DNA of 64,000 nucleotides from Chondrosia reniformis. Taxonomy: Eukaryota > Porifera > Demospongiae > Chondrillida > Chondrillidae. Each line of letters begins with the position of its first letter. The first letter of the stretch is position 1. Below, piece by piece: positions 10,152-20,910 of the stretch. The stretch lies in assembly GCA_947172415.1 (NCBI GenBank), contig OX359202.1, forward strand, positions 3,322,001 to 3,386,000. The letters run 5' to 3'. The notes under the pieces were generated by a model. That model was not told the DNA's origin, did not search any database, and saw only the letters and a list, made by a program, of their open reading frames with translations. The position numbers were made by a program, and so were the translations under genes.

Positions 10152-10642
10152 GAATAATCAAAGTGATAATCAAACCACAAGTATAATCAGTCAAACATCA
10201 ATAGGAGGGAAAAACACGAAAGAAGCATGTACTATTTATGTACTATGTATGTACTATTTATATCTTCTAGTTATATGTACAAGTTGCAGTAGTAGTTGTA
10301 TGTACTTGTCATACATAGTAATTGAATTTACTACTTATAGGTACTAGTTATATGCATATGAATAATCAAAGTGATAATCAAACCACAAGTATAATCAGTC
10401 AAACATCAATAGGAGGGAAAAACACGAAAGAAGCATGTACTATTTATGTACTATGTATGTACTATTTATATCTTCTAGTTATATGTACAAGTTGCAGTAG
10501 TAGTTGTATGTACTTGTCATACATAGTAATTGAATTTACTACTTATAGGTACTAGTTATATGCATATGAATAATCAAAGTGATAATCAAACCACAAGTAT
10601 AATCAGTCAAACATCAATAGGAGGGAAAAACACGAAAGAAGC
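10041..10642. repeat. 208-bp tandem triplication
   Basis: Units start at 10041, 10249 and 10457. Each joins about 110 bp of minisatellite to a 75-bp segment (from GAATAATCAAAG to AGAAGC) that is the flank of the tRNA-like repeat. The first two units look identical to one another. The third runs on into a full tRNA-like sequence, so the triplication nucleated at its edge. Confidence 0.9.
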
Positions 10643-11013
10643 AATTGCTGGGAATTGAACCCAGGACAGCTGGTTATGACCACCAGTTGCTCTGCCACTG
10701 AGCTACAACTGCCACAGCAATGCCTCCTCCATGTACTCCCTCTTAAACTAACTACCAGATTAATAATTAGTTTCCATATTTTAATTGGTGGTGGATTCTC
10801 TTATCAGAATAAACTGACAATCAAACCCCAGCCCATTTCCAGTGGGAGGGGCCATCTTAACCAATGGGTCGCTGGCCACCATCAACCACAGGAGAGCTGG
10901 GTAAATCAATGAATAATCAAAGTGATAATCAAACCACAAGTATAATCAGTCAAACATCAATAGGAGGGAAAAACACGAAAGAAGCAATTGCTGGGAATTG
11001 AACCCAGGACAAC
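10569..11013 (-). repeat. tRNA-bearing tandem repeat, cluster 1
   Basis: One unit of about 342 bp (10569-10910) followed by the start of a second (10911-11013). On the minus strand a unit holds roughly 195 bp of unique sequence, a 72-nt tRNA-like gene and a 75-bp trailer with a T5 tract. The second unit breaks inside the tRNA T-arm region and passes directly into minisatellite. Confidence 0.8.
10641..10712 (-). tRNA. tRNA-like gene, unusual anticodon arm (UCA or CAU)
   Basis: The minus strand folds as a cloverleaf. The acceptor pairs GCAGTTG with CAATTGC over 7 bp including one G-T. The D arm is GCTC/GAGC. The T arm is CTGGG, loop TTCAATT, CCCAG. Pol III boxes are present: A box TAGCTCAGTGG and B box GGTTCAATTCC. 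The anticodon arm is ambiguous. CTGGT/ACCAG leaves a 7-nt loop GGTCATA that would put TCA in the anticodon but has G at the normally invariant U33. CTGG/CCAG leaves a 9-nt loop containing CAT as in methionine tRNA. A TTTTT tract about 11 nt downstream could terminate Pol III. It may be a tRNA pseudogene, a SINE head or a real gene. Confidence 0.65.
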
Positions 11014-11493
11014 TGTACTAGTAGTATGTTCTAGGGTTATGTACTACATATATAACAGTTGATTGTACTAGTTGTTTGTACCAGCTATGTTCTAGATGAA
11101 TGTACTAGTACTAGGGACTAGTTGTACGCACTCAATTGTATGTAGTAGTTGTATGTTCTAATTGTATGTACTAGTTTTATGTACTAATAAGTAGTTGTAT
11201 GTACTAGTTGTATGTTCCAGTTGTATGTACTAGTTGTATGTACTAACTGTTTGTACTAGTTTTTTGTACTAGTTGTATGTACTATATAGTTAGATGTACT
11301 AGTTGCATGTACTAGTCTTATGCTAGTTTGGTGTGTATGTTTTAGTCATATGTACCAGCTGTATGTACAAGTTGTATGTACTAGTTGTATGTATTAGTTC
11401 TTTCTAAAAGTTGTAGGTACTAGTTATATGTACAAGTTTTTTGTACTAGTTGTATGTACTAAATGTATGTACTTGGTCTATGTACTATTTATA
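11014..11493 (+). repeat. 13-bp minisatellite, block 7
   Basis: From 11117 this is the second copy of the segmental duplication that begins at 3702. Confidence 0.9.
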
Positions 11494-12927
11494 TTAACCC
11501 TTTCCGCGCCAACTTATTGAGTGGGCGGCCCTATACTTTATGACTGACTTTTTCAAAGGTCACGTGATGTACGTAAGTGCTACGTGTAAGGTAAGGTTGT
11601 TTTTACGATTGAGGATGTGGATTCTCGTCAAGTTTAGCCTTTCAAATCAAGTGAAGAGAACGGACCAGGCACTAACCCTAACCCTAACCCTAACCCTATG
11701 CGGTCGCATTCAGAGCCTGGTCAGTTCTCTTCACTTACACGGTAGGTATACGGTTAATTCTAAGGCTTTTTTCGCCACGGAGGGAAGGTTCCTGTCACCT
11801 GTGTGCACTATCGTAAAGTGCAACTGTCTGACGACCACTTAACACCTGTTAGAGTTTGCTTTGGCGGCGCATATGCTAATAATGTGCTGGGAAAGCCTGC
11901 GGCCTATCTATGACGATGTATATTGTCAACGGTTAACGGCTGCATATAATTATCATGACGATGTATATCGTCTGGGGTCAATAAAGGGTTAACTAGTTAT
12001 ATGCATATGTACTAGCAATATATAGTACTCGGGTGTACTAGTTATATGTACTAGTTCTATGTACTAGTTGTACCTACTAGATGAATAGACTAGACGTATG
12101 TACTAGATCTATATACTATTTATATTAACTAGTTATATGTATATGTACTAGCTATATTTAGTAGTTATGTGTACTAGTTGTATGTACTAGTTCTATATAC
12201 TAGATGTCTGTACTAGTTGTATGTACTTGTTACATATGCTGGTTCTATGTATTAATTCTAGGTGCTAGTTGTATGTACTAGTTGTTTGTTCTAGTTGTAT
12301 GTACCAGTTGTTTGTTCTAGTTGTATGTACTAGTTTTATGTACCATTTATATGTACTAGTTAAATGTGCATGTTGTATTCATATGCACAAGTTTTTTTGT
12401 AATAGTTGTATGTACTAGTTGCATGTACCACTTGTATGTACTAGCACTAGTTATATTTACTAGTTGTAGGTACTAGTTGCATGTACTAGTTGTATGTACT
12501 AGATGTATGTATTAGTTTTATGTACTAGTTATATGTATTCGTTCTATGACTAATTCTATGAACTAGTTGTAGTACTAGTTGTATGTCCTAATTGTGTGTA
12601 CTATGTTTATGTAGTCATTACTAGATATAAGTTCTTGTTTTGTGTACTAGTTCTTTGTAGTAGTTGAATGTTCCAATAGTCTAAAATAGTTGTATGTACT
12701 TGTTCTATATACCAGTTATGAACTACTTGTATATACTACTTGTATGTACTAGTTGTATATACTAGTTCGTTTCATTAGTTGTATGTTCTATTTATAATTA
12801 CTAGTTATATGTAAAAGTACTAATTATATGTACTTGTTCTATGTACTAATTATATGTACTAATTTTATGTACTAATGTATGTACTAGTTGTATGTACCTG
12901 TTGTATTTACTAGTTGTATGGACTTGT
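11117..12927 (+). repeat. Segmental duplication, copy 2 (empty site)
   Basis: Corresponds to 3702-6102. Position 12145/12146 is the uninterrupted site that in copy 1 holds the 590 bp of PLE tail and target duplication. The whole piggyBac-like MITE and its flanks are included, so the MITE inserted before the duplication. Confidence 0.9.
11498..11988. mobile_element. piggyBac-like MITE, copy 2
   Basis: Same length (491 bp) and sequence as the copy at 4083-4573, with TTAA at 11494-11497 and 11989-11992. It arose by segmental duplication rather than by an independent insertion, because the flanking minisatellite is copied too. Confidence 0.9.
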
Positions 12928-13295
12928 TGTATGTACTAGTTGTAGGTACTAGTTATAGTTCCAAATTGTAACTAGTAGTTATATATACTAGTTGTATTTA
13001 CGTATTGTATGGACTAGGTGTATGTACTAGTTCTATATAATAGGTGGATGTACTAGTTGTATGTACTAGTTGTATGTACAAGCTGTATGTACTAGTTTTA
13101 TGAACTCCATACTAGTTGTGTGTACTCCATACTAGTTGTATGTACTAGTTTTATGTACTCCAGACTAGTTTTATGTTCTAGTCGTATGTACTGGTCATAT
13201 TTTCTATTTGTAGGTTCTATTTGTATGTACTAGATGTATGAACTAGTAACTAGTTGCATGTACAAGTTTAATGTACGAGTTGAAGGTGCTAGTTG
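11993..13295 (+). repeat. 13-bp minisatellite, block 8
   Basis: The first part is duplicated sequence to about 12927; the remainder is ordinary degenerate array up to a TA dinucleotide at 13296-13297 that precedes the Tigger-like end. Confidence 0.9.
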
Positions 13296-13297
13296 TA

Positions 13298-13618
13298 CAG
13301 TTGGGTCTGGTTAAGTCAAATCTCTTGGTACAAATAAAAAACTTCCACTTATCCAAGATTTCTAGGATCGGCTCTATGTGGCATGCACCAATTTAAACAC
13401 ATTGACACAAGAAATATTACACAAATGTAAGCGCCTGTTGATACTTGTCCTTGTCCTTCACAATCGTAGAAAGGGTGTTTGGAATGATACCGAATTCTTC
13501 AGCAACTTCCTTCTGCTTCCCAGCTGGGCGCTTCTCAACAGCATCAATGAGTTCGATCTTCCTCTTTAAAGGCAAAGGGTGAAGTTTTCGACCAGAGATA
13601 ACTGTCGTTCTCCAAAAT
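13298..13618 (-). mobile_element. Tigger/pogo-like transposon fragment
   Basis: The left end starts CAGTTGGGTCTGGTTAAG directly after TA, resembling Tigger-type termini. The fragment encodes a CENP-B-type DNA-binding domain on the minus strand and is cut at its right side by an inserted piggyBac-like MITE. The rest of the transposon is missing. Confidence 0.75.
13417..13612 (-). pseudogene. Tigger/pogo transposase N-terminal CENP-B-type HTH (fragment)
   Basis: The minus strand encodes RKLHPLPLKRKIELIDAVEK followed by a helix-turn-helix segment with KQKEVAEEFGI and NTLSTIVKDKDKY. This is the psq/CENP-B N-terminal DNA-binding domain typical of pogo/Tigger transposases, which binds the transposon ends. 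Only this domain is left. A stop follows shortly, and no second HTH or DDE catalytic region is present. Upstream, the open frame continues artificially into the inserted MITE, so the first 45 or so residues of that frame are not transposase. Identification is firm; the fragment cannot encode an active enzyme. Confidence 0.8.
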
Positions 13619-13621
13619 TTA

Positions 13622-13975
13622 CCCTTTATTGACCGCAGACGACATGCATTGTCATGATAATTATATGCAGCCGATAACCGTTGACGATATACATCGTCAT
13701 AGATAGGCCGCAGGCTTTCCCAGTACATTATTAGCATATGCGCCGCCTAAGCAAACTCTAACAGGTGTTAAGTGGTCGTTAGACAGTGGCACTTTACGAT
13801 TAGTGCACACAGGTGACAGGAACCTTCCCTCCGTGGCGAAAAAGCCTTTGAATTAACCATATACCTACCGTGTAAGTGAAGGGAACTGACCAGGCTCTGA
13901 ATGCGACCACATAGAGTTAGGGTTAGGATTAGTGCCTGGTCCGTTCTCCTCACTTGATCTGAAAAGCTAAACTTG
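13622..13975. mobile_element. piggyBac-like MITE, copy 3 (inverted, truncated)
   Basis: Reverse-complement relative of 4083-4573 with visible divergence. It starts with CCCTTTATTGACC after TTTA (a decayed TTAA at 13618-13621). The telomere-type tract is shortened to two or three units. It breaks off at 13975, about 137 bp before the expected far end, straight into minisatellite. Confidence 0.8.
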
Positions 13976-16323
13976 TTGTGTGTAGTAGTTGTATGTACTA
14001 CTTGTATGTATTAATTGTATGTACTAGATGTATGTACTGCTTGTATAGACCAATTGTATGGACTAGTTGTATGTACTAGTTGTATATACTAGTACTAATT
14101 ATTTTAACTAGTTGTAAATACTAGTTGTATGTACTAGTTGTATGGAGTAGTTGTATGTACTAATTGTATGTACTAGTTGTATATACTAGATATGTACCAG
14201 TTGTATGCACTAGTTGTATGTTCTAGTTTTTTGTGCTAGCTATTTACTAGATGTATGTACTAGTTGCATGAACTAATTGTATTTACTAGTCATATGTACT
14301 AGTTGTAGTTACTAGTTGTATGTACTAGTTGTATGTATTAGTTGTATGTACTAGCTGTACTTACTAGTTACTAATTGTATGGCCAAGTTGTGTGTACTAG
14401 TTGTATGTTAAAGTTGTATAAACTAGGTCTATGTACTAGTTGTATGTACTAATGTTTTGTACAAGTGGTATGTTCTAGTACTGCTTTCTAGTTGTAGGTT
14501 ATATGTGTATGTTCTAGTTGTTTGTACTAGAACTAGTTATACCTACTAATTGTATGTACTAGTTTTATGTTCTAGTTGTATATGCTAGTTGTATGTACTA
14601 GTTCTATGAACTAGTTGTAGCAGTTGTATGTACTAGAACTAGTTAAATTTACTATTTGTAGCTACTACTTGTATGTACTCAATTGTATGCAGTAGTTGTA
14701 TGTTCTAATTGTATGTACTAGTTTTATGTACTAGTTGTATGTACTATTTGTATGTATCAGTTGTGTGTACCAGTAACAATTTGTATGTACTAGTTGAACT
14801 TACTAGTTGCTAGCTGAATATTCTACTTGAATGTACTACTTGTATGTTCTAGTTGTATGAAGTGGTTGTATGAATTTAGTTGCACGTACTAATTTTTGGA
14901 ATTGTTGTATATCCTAAAACTGGTTGTATGTATTTGTAGGCACTTGGTATGTGTACTAGTATTATGTACTATTTATAAGCACTACTTACATGTGTATGAA
15001 CTAGTTATAAGAAGTTGCTGTGTGTACTACTTATATGCACTAGTTGTATATACAGATTGTTTGCACTAATTGAATGTACTGGTTGTATGTACTAGTTGTA
15101 TTATCCAGTTGTATGTACTATTTATAAGCACTAGTTATATGTGTATGTACCAGCTATATGCAGTAGTTTTGTGTAATATATATATGAACTAGTTGCATGT
15201 ACTAGTTTTATGTTTAAATTATATGTACTAGTTTTACCTTCTAGTACTAATTATTCTTGGTTCTAGGTAGGTACTAATTGTATGTACTAGTATTATGCAC
15301 TAGTTTTATGTACTACGTTTATGTTCTAGTTGTAGGTCCTAGAACTTGTTATACTAGGTACTACGAAGGAACTAGTTGTATGTACTAGATACCAGTTGTA
15401 TGTACTAGTTATATGTACTATTTAGATGAACAAGTTATATGTGTATGTTCTAGTCATATGTACTAGTTGTATGTAGATGTTGTATGAACTAGTTATATGT
15501 ATGATTGATACGTGTATGTATTTGTATGTATGTGTATGTATGTGTATGTATGTGTAGTTACATGTGTATGTAGTAGTTATATGCAGTAGCTCTGTGTAAA
15601 AGTTATATGTACTAGTTGTATGTACTAGTTGTTTGTCCAAGTACTGGTTATATGTATTAGTTGTAGGTACTAGGTGTATGCACTATTTGTATGTACTATT
15701 TATAAGCACTACTTACATGTGTATATACTAATTATAAGTAGTAGTTGTGTGTACTAGATATATGTACTAGTCGCATGTACTAAATGTATGTACTAGTTGT
15801 ATGTACTAGTTGTATATATTAATTGTGTGTACTAGTTATATTAACTAGTTGTATTTACTAGACGTATGTACTTTTTGTATGTACTTGGTGTATGTACTAG
15901 TTGTATGTACAGGTGGTTTGTACTTATTGTTTGTACTGGTTGTATGTACTAGTTGTGTGTACTAGTTGTATGTACTCTTTATAAGCACTAGTTAAATGTA
16001 TATGTACTAGTTATATGTAGTAGTTGTGTGTATTAGTTATAGCAACAAGTTGCATGTACTATGTTTTATGTATAAATTGTGTGCACTAGTTTTAGCTTGT
16101 AGTACTAATTATACTCGGTTCTAGGGAGGTGCTAGTTTTATGTTCTAGATAGTAGTTGCTTATACTAGTTGTATGTACAAGTTGTGTGTATTGTTGTATG
16201 CACTAGATGTTGGTACTAGTTGTATGTACTAGTTATATGTACTAGTTGTATGTACTAGTCGTATGTACTCCATACCAGTTGCATGTACTAGTTGTATATA
16301 CTAGTTAGACGTACTAGTTGTAT
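13976..16323 (+). repeat. 13-bp minisatellite, block 9
   Basis: Long degenerate array. It includes a local TGTATGTA-rich run near 15505-15560. The antisense strand has short open frames with threonine- and tyrosine-rich translation, an artefact of the repeat. Confidence 0.9.
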
Positions 16324-16397
16324 GAATAATCGATGTGATAATCAAACCACAAGTAATAATCAATGAAACATCATAAAGAGGGAAAAACACGAAAGAA

Positions 16398-16469
16398 GCA
16401 ATTGCTGGGAATTGAACCCAGGACAGCTGGTTATGACCACCAGTTGCTCTGCCACTGAGCTACAACTGC
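16398..16469 (-). tRNA. tRNA-like gene, identical to the one in cluster 1
   Basis: 72 nt, with the same cloverleaf, A and B boxes and ambiguous anticodon arm as 10641-10712. The identity of the tRNA part between clusters, while the flanks differ, suggests conservation or recent exchange. A TTTTT tract lies downstream on the minus strand. Confidence 0.65.
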
Positions 16470-16737
16470 CACAGCAATGCCTCTCCCATGTTCTCCCTCT
16501 TAAACTAACTACAACCAATAATCAGTGTACATTCTTAATTAGTGGTGATTCACTTCATCAGACAAGGTGATAATCAAGACCCAGCCCATTTCCAGTGGGA
16601 GGGGCCATCTTAACCAATGGGTCGCTGGCCACCATCAACCACAGGAGAGCTGGGTAAATCTATGAATAATCGATGTGATAATCAAACCACAAGTAATAAT
16701 CAATGAAACATCATAAAGAGGGAAAAACACGAAAGAA

Positions 16738-16807
16738 GCAATTGCTGGGAAATGAACCCAGGAGAGCTGGTTATGACCACCAGTTGCTCTGCCACTGAGC
16801 TACAACT
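16738..16807 (-). tRNA. Truncated tRNA-like copy
   Basis: Same sequence as the neighbouring gene but lacking the first two nucleotides of the acceptor 5' strand. The T-loop region carries a change (AATGAACC on the plus strand instead of ATTGAACC) and the variable region is also altered. It is probably a pseudogene. Confidence 0.5.
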
Positions 16808-19348
16808 AGTTGTATGTACTGGTTGAATGTCCTAATTGCATATACTGGTTGTAGGTTCTAGTACTAGTTATACTAGGTACTAGGTAAATACTAGTTGTAT
16901 GTACTAGTTGTTTGAACCAGTTGTGTGAACTAGTAGTATGTACTGCTTGTATGTACTAGTTGTATGTACACGTTGTATGTACTAGTTGTATGTACTAGTT
17001 GTATGTACTAGTTGTATCTACTTTTTATATGTACTTGTTATATGTGTATGTACAACTTGCAGTACTAGTTGTATGTACTAGCTATATGTACTATTTGTAT
17101 GTACTAGTTGTATAAACATTTGATATGTACTAGTTACATGTGTATGTACTAGTTACATGTGTATGTACTAGTTACATGTGTAGGTACTAGTTATATGCAG
17201 TAGTCTTGTATATTAGTTATAAGTACTAAATGCATGTACTAGTTGTAGGACTAGTTGTATTTACTAGTTTTATGAACAATTTGTATGTACTAGTTGTATG
17301 TCTGATTGATATGGATTAGTTACATGTGTATGCAGTAGTTATATGCAGTAGTTTTGTGTACTAGTTATATGTACTACTTGTATGTACTAGTTGAATGTAC
17401 TACTTTTATGTTCTAGTTGTAGGTCCTAGAACGTGTTATACTAGGTACTAAATAGGTTCTTGTTGTATGTACTAGATACTAGTTGTATGTACTAGTTATA
17501 TTTACTATTTAGATGAACAGGTTATATGTGTATGTTCTAGTCATATGTACTAATTGCATCTACATGTTGTATGTACAAGTAGTAAGTACTAGTTGTATGC
17601 ATTAGTTGCATGTAATTGTTGTATGTCCTATTTATATGTACTAGTTGTTTGTTCTAATTGTATGTACTAGTTGTATGTACTAGTTGTTTGTACTAGTTTT
17701 ATGTACTAATTCTATGTACTCATTCTATCTACTAATTCTATGTACTAGTTGTAGGTTTATTTGCATATCCTAGTTGTATGAACTATTTGTATTTACTAAT
17801 TGTATGTACTAGTAGTATGTTCTAGTGTATGTCCTCATTACTAGATGTATGTACTTGTTGATTGCACTAGTTTTATTTACTAGCACTAGATATATTTTCT
17901 AGTTGTAGGTAATAGTTGTATGTACTAGTTATGTACTAGTTATATGTACTAATAGTTTGTACTAGTTTTATGTTCTATTTATATGTACTAGTTGTATGTA
18001 CTAGTACTTGTTTTCTTTAGTTGTAGGTACTAGTTGTTTTTATTAGTTGTGTGTAGTACTTGTATGTACTAATTGTGTGTAGTAGTTGTATGTACTGGTT
18101 GTAGGCACTAGAAATGTAACAGTTGTATGTACTAGTTGAATGTACTAGTTATTAGTACCAGCTGTGTTCTAGATGTATGCAGTAGTTGTATTTACTAGTT
18201 GTATGTACAATTTGTATGTACTAGTTATATGTTCGATTGATATGTACTAGTTACATGTGTATGTAGTAGTTATATGCAGTATCTGTGTGTAATAGTTATA
18301 TGTACTAGTTGTATGTACTAGCTGTATGTACTAGCTGTATGTACTAGTTTTGTGTAATAGTTGTATGTTCTACTTGTAACTACTAGTTGTATGTACTAGT
18401 TGTACCTACCAGTTGTATGCACTAGTTGTATATACTAGATGTATGTACTAGTTGTTTGTGCTAGTTTAATGTACTAGTTATATGTACTCGTTCTATGTAT
18501 TATTCTATGTACTAGTTGCAGTATTAGTTGTATTTCCTAGTTGTATGAACTATTTGTATTCATTAAATGTATGTACTAGTGGTATGTTCTAGTTGTATGT
18601 ACTCATTACTAGATGTATGTACTTGTTGAATGCACTAGTCTTATGAACTAGAACTAGTTACATTTACTACAACTTATATGTACCAGTTGTAGGTAGTAGT
18701 TGTATGTTTTATATGTATGAACTAGTTGTATGTACTGGCTGTATGTACTCTCTGTATGTACTAGTTATGTACTACTTGAATGTATTAGTTGTATGTACCT
18801 TTTGTATATACTAGTTGTATGTACAAGTTATTTTTACTAGTTGTATGTACTAGATGCATGTACTAGTTTTATGTATTCTTTGTATTTCTTTGTTGTATTC
18901 ACTAGTTGTAGGTACTGGTTGTATGTACTAGTTTTTTGTCCTACTTGCATGTACTAGTTGTTTGTATTTACTAGGTTTTGTACTAGTTCTATGTACTAGT
19001 TCTATGCACTCTTTCTATGTACTAATTGTATGTACTAGTTGTAGTATTAGTTGTATGTCCTAGTTTATATGAACTATACATTTGGATTTACTAATTGTAT
19101 ATACTAGTGGTATGTTCTAGTTGTATATACTCGCTACTAGATTTTTGTACATGTTGTTTGCACTAGTTGTAAGTACTAGCACTTGTTATATTTACTAGTT
19201 TAAGGTATTAGTTGTATGTACTAGTTGTATGTACTAGTTGTTTGTACTAGTTTTATGTACTAGTTTTGTGTACTAGTTGCATGTACTACTTGTATATACT
19301 AGTTATATGCACCAGTTGTACGTACTTTTTGTATTTACTAGTTTTATG
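16808..19348 (+). repeat. 13-bp minisatellite, block 10
   Basis: Continuous degenerate array with no other element recognised. Composite motifs containing ACTAGGTA occur near 16850-16890 and 17415-17460. Confidence 0.9.
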
Positions 19349-20274
19349 GCTCTTTAATGTGTACATGGACCATATATTGAGGGAGGCGAAGGAGAGGTTT
19401 AGTGGAGGAGTCAAACTGGAAGATAGAAATGTGCAGTTTCTCTTATTTGCGGATGACCTAATGCTAGTGGCTGAGAAAGAGGAGGATGTGGAGAGCAATC
19501 TAAGGATCTTAGACGGTGTGATGGCAAAGTGGCAGATGAAGATAAACTGGGGGAAGACTAAGGCAATGGTTGTGAAAAGAGGAGGAGGTCCATGCAATGT
19601 ATCGGTAAAGGGGGAGAAGATAGAAGAAGTGAAAGTGATGAAGTATTTAGGGGCAATGTTCAATGAGGAGGGGTCATGCGAAGATGAGGTTGATAGCAGA
19701 ATAGGGCTGACATGCAGAACCATAGGGGCACTGAGAAAGGAGGTTGTAGATCGTAAAGAGCTAAGCAAGGCCACAAAATTGAGAGTATACAATGCCGTGG
19801 TGAAGCCTACACTACTCTATGGCAGTGAAACGTGGACACTGCAGAACAGGCACAAGAAGAAGCTGCAGGCAACAGAGATGAGATACCTGAGGAAAGTTGA
19901 GGGTGTCACAAGAATGGACAGGATGAGAAGCGATGACATTAGAGAGAGACTGAGGCAAGAAGATGTTATAGATACTGTAATAAGAAAGAAGAAGCAATGG
20001 ATGCAGAAGATTGAAGAGATGCCAGAAGAGAGACTAGTGAAGACGGTGTATATAGAGGAGCTGCCAGGAAAGAGACCAAGAGGGAGACCGCGGAAAAGAT
20101 GGGAAGATGACTTGAATTAATGATAAAACTTATACAGAACTGTGCATGCATATATCTGAGTTTGTATATCTTTATTTTAAAGCAACAGGTCCAGTAGGTA
20201 TTATAACAATATGTATTCTGGCTACCTCCTGCATAGGAGAAACGCTGTTGTGATTGATTGATTGATTGATTGAT
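19349..20274 (+). mobile_element. 5'-truncated LINE with GATT-repeat tail
   Basis: The island begins abruptly within reverse transcriptase coding sequence and ends in a tandem GATT tract (20251-20274), a simple-repeat 3' tail as many LINEs have. About 150 bp of 3' UTR follows the stop codon at 20118-20120. Confidence 0.8.
19355..20120 (+). pseudogene. LINE reverse transcriptase, C-terminal part (5' truncated)
   Basis: One uninterrupted frame covers RT motifs from the palm onward. FNVYMDHI is followed by the catalytic FADD of LLFADDLML, then KWQMKINWGKTKAM and VMKYLGAMF, and by the thumb/connection region VVKPTLLYGSETWTL and the Arg-rich terminal GKRPRGRPRKRW. These are typical of apurinic-endonuclease LINEs such as RTE or L2/CR1; I cannot settle the clade. 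The endonuclease and N-terminal RT are missing through 5' truncation, the usual outcome of target-primed reverse transcription. The open frame and intact FADD suggest a fairly young insertion. The minisatellite upstream is open in the same frame, so the apparent start is artificial. Confidence 0.85.
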
Positions 20275-20910
20275 AGTTTTATGTACTAGTTGTATGTACT
20301 AGTTGTTTGTACTAGTTTTATGTACTAGTTATATATACTCGCTCTATGTACTAATTCTCTGTATTAGTTGTCGTATTTGTTGTAGGTCCTAGTTTTGTGA
20401 ACTATTTGTATTTACTAATTGCAGGTAATAGTGGTATGTTCTAGTTGTATGTACTTGTTACTAGATGTATGTACTTGTTGAATGCACTAATTGTATGTAC
20501 TAGCACTAGTTATAGTTACTAATGTAGGTACTGGTTGAATGTACTAGTTTCATGTAGTAGTTGTATGTACTAGTTTTATATACTATTTATAGTAGTGGTT
20601 GTATATTTCTAATTGAATGAACTAGTTGTATATACTAGTGTTATGTAAAAGTTATGTATTACTTGTATGTATTATTATATGAACTAGTTGTATGTACTAG
20701 TTATATGCACTAGTTGTATGTACTAGTTTTATGTACTACTTATATATACTTGTCATATGTACAAGTTGTTTGTAGTAGTTGTATGTACTAGATGTATGCA
20801 CTAGGTCTATGTACTATTTATATTAACTAGTTATATGTAAATGCACTAGCTATATGTAGTGGTTGTGTGTACTAGCTATATATACTGGTTCTATGTACTA
20901 GTTGTAGTAG
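20275..20910 (+). repeat. 13-bp minisatellite, block 11
   Basis: Array between two LINE fragments, without other features. Confidence 0.9.

Larger units (their letters stand above)
16324..16807 (-). repeat. tRNA-bearing tandem repeat, cluster 2
   Basis: A full unit of 340 bp (16324-16663) plus a partial second unit (16664-16807). It is clearly homologous to cluster 1 but more diverged outside the tRNA (for example GAATAATCGATG in place of GAATAATCAAAG). The second unit stops inside the acceptor stem and fuses to minisatellite. Confidence 0.85.

Noticed and set aside
10114..10555. Two identical 77-codon frames in tandem.
   Set aside because: They come from the 208-bp triplication of minisatellite and tRNA-unit flank, with no protein-like composition.
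15422..15640. Thr/Tyr/His-rich open frame on the minus strand, and a similar plus-strand frame at 34337-34537.
   Set aside because: Both are translations of the 13-bp minisatellite; length and composition follow from unit variants lacking stops.
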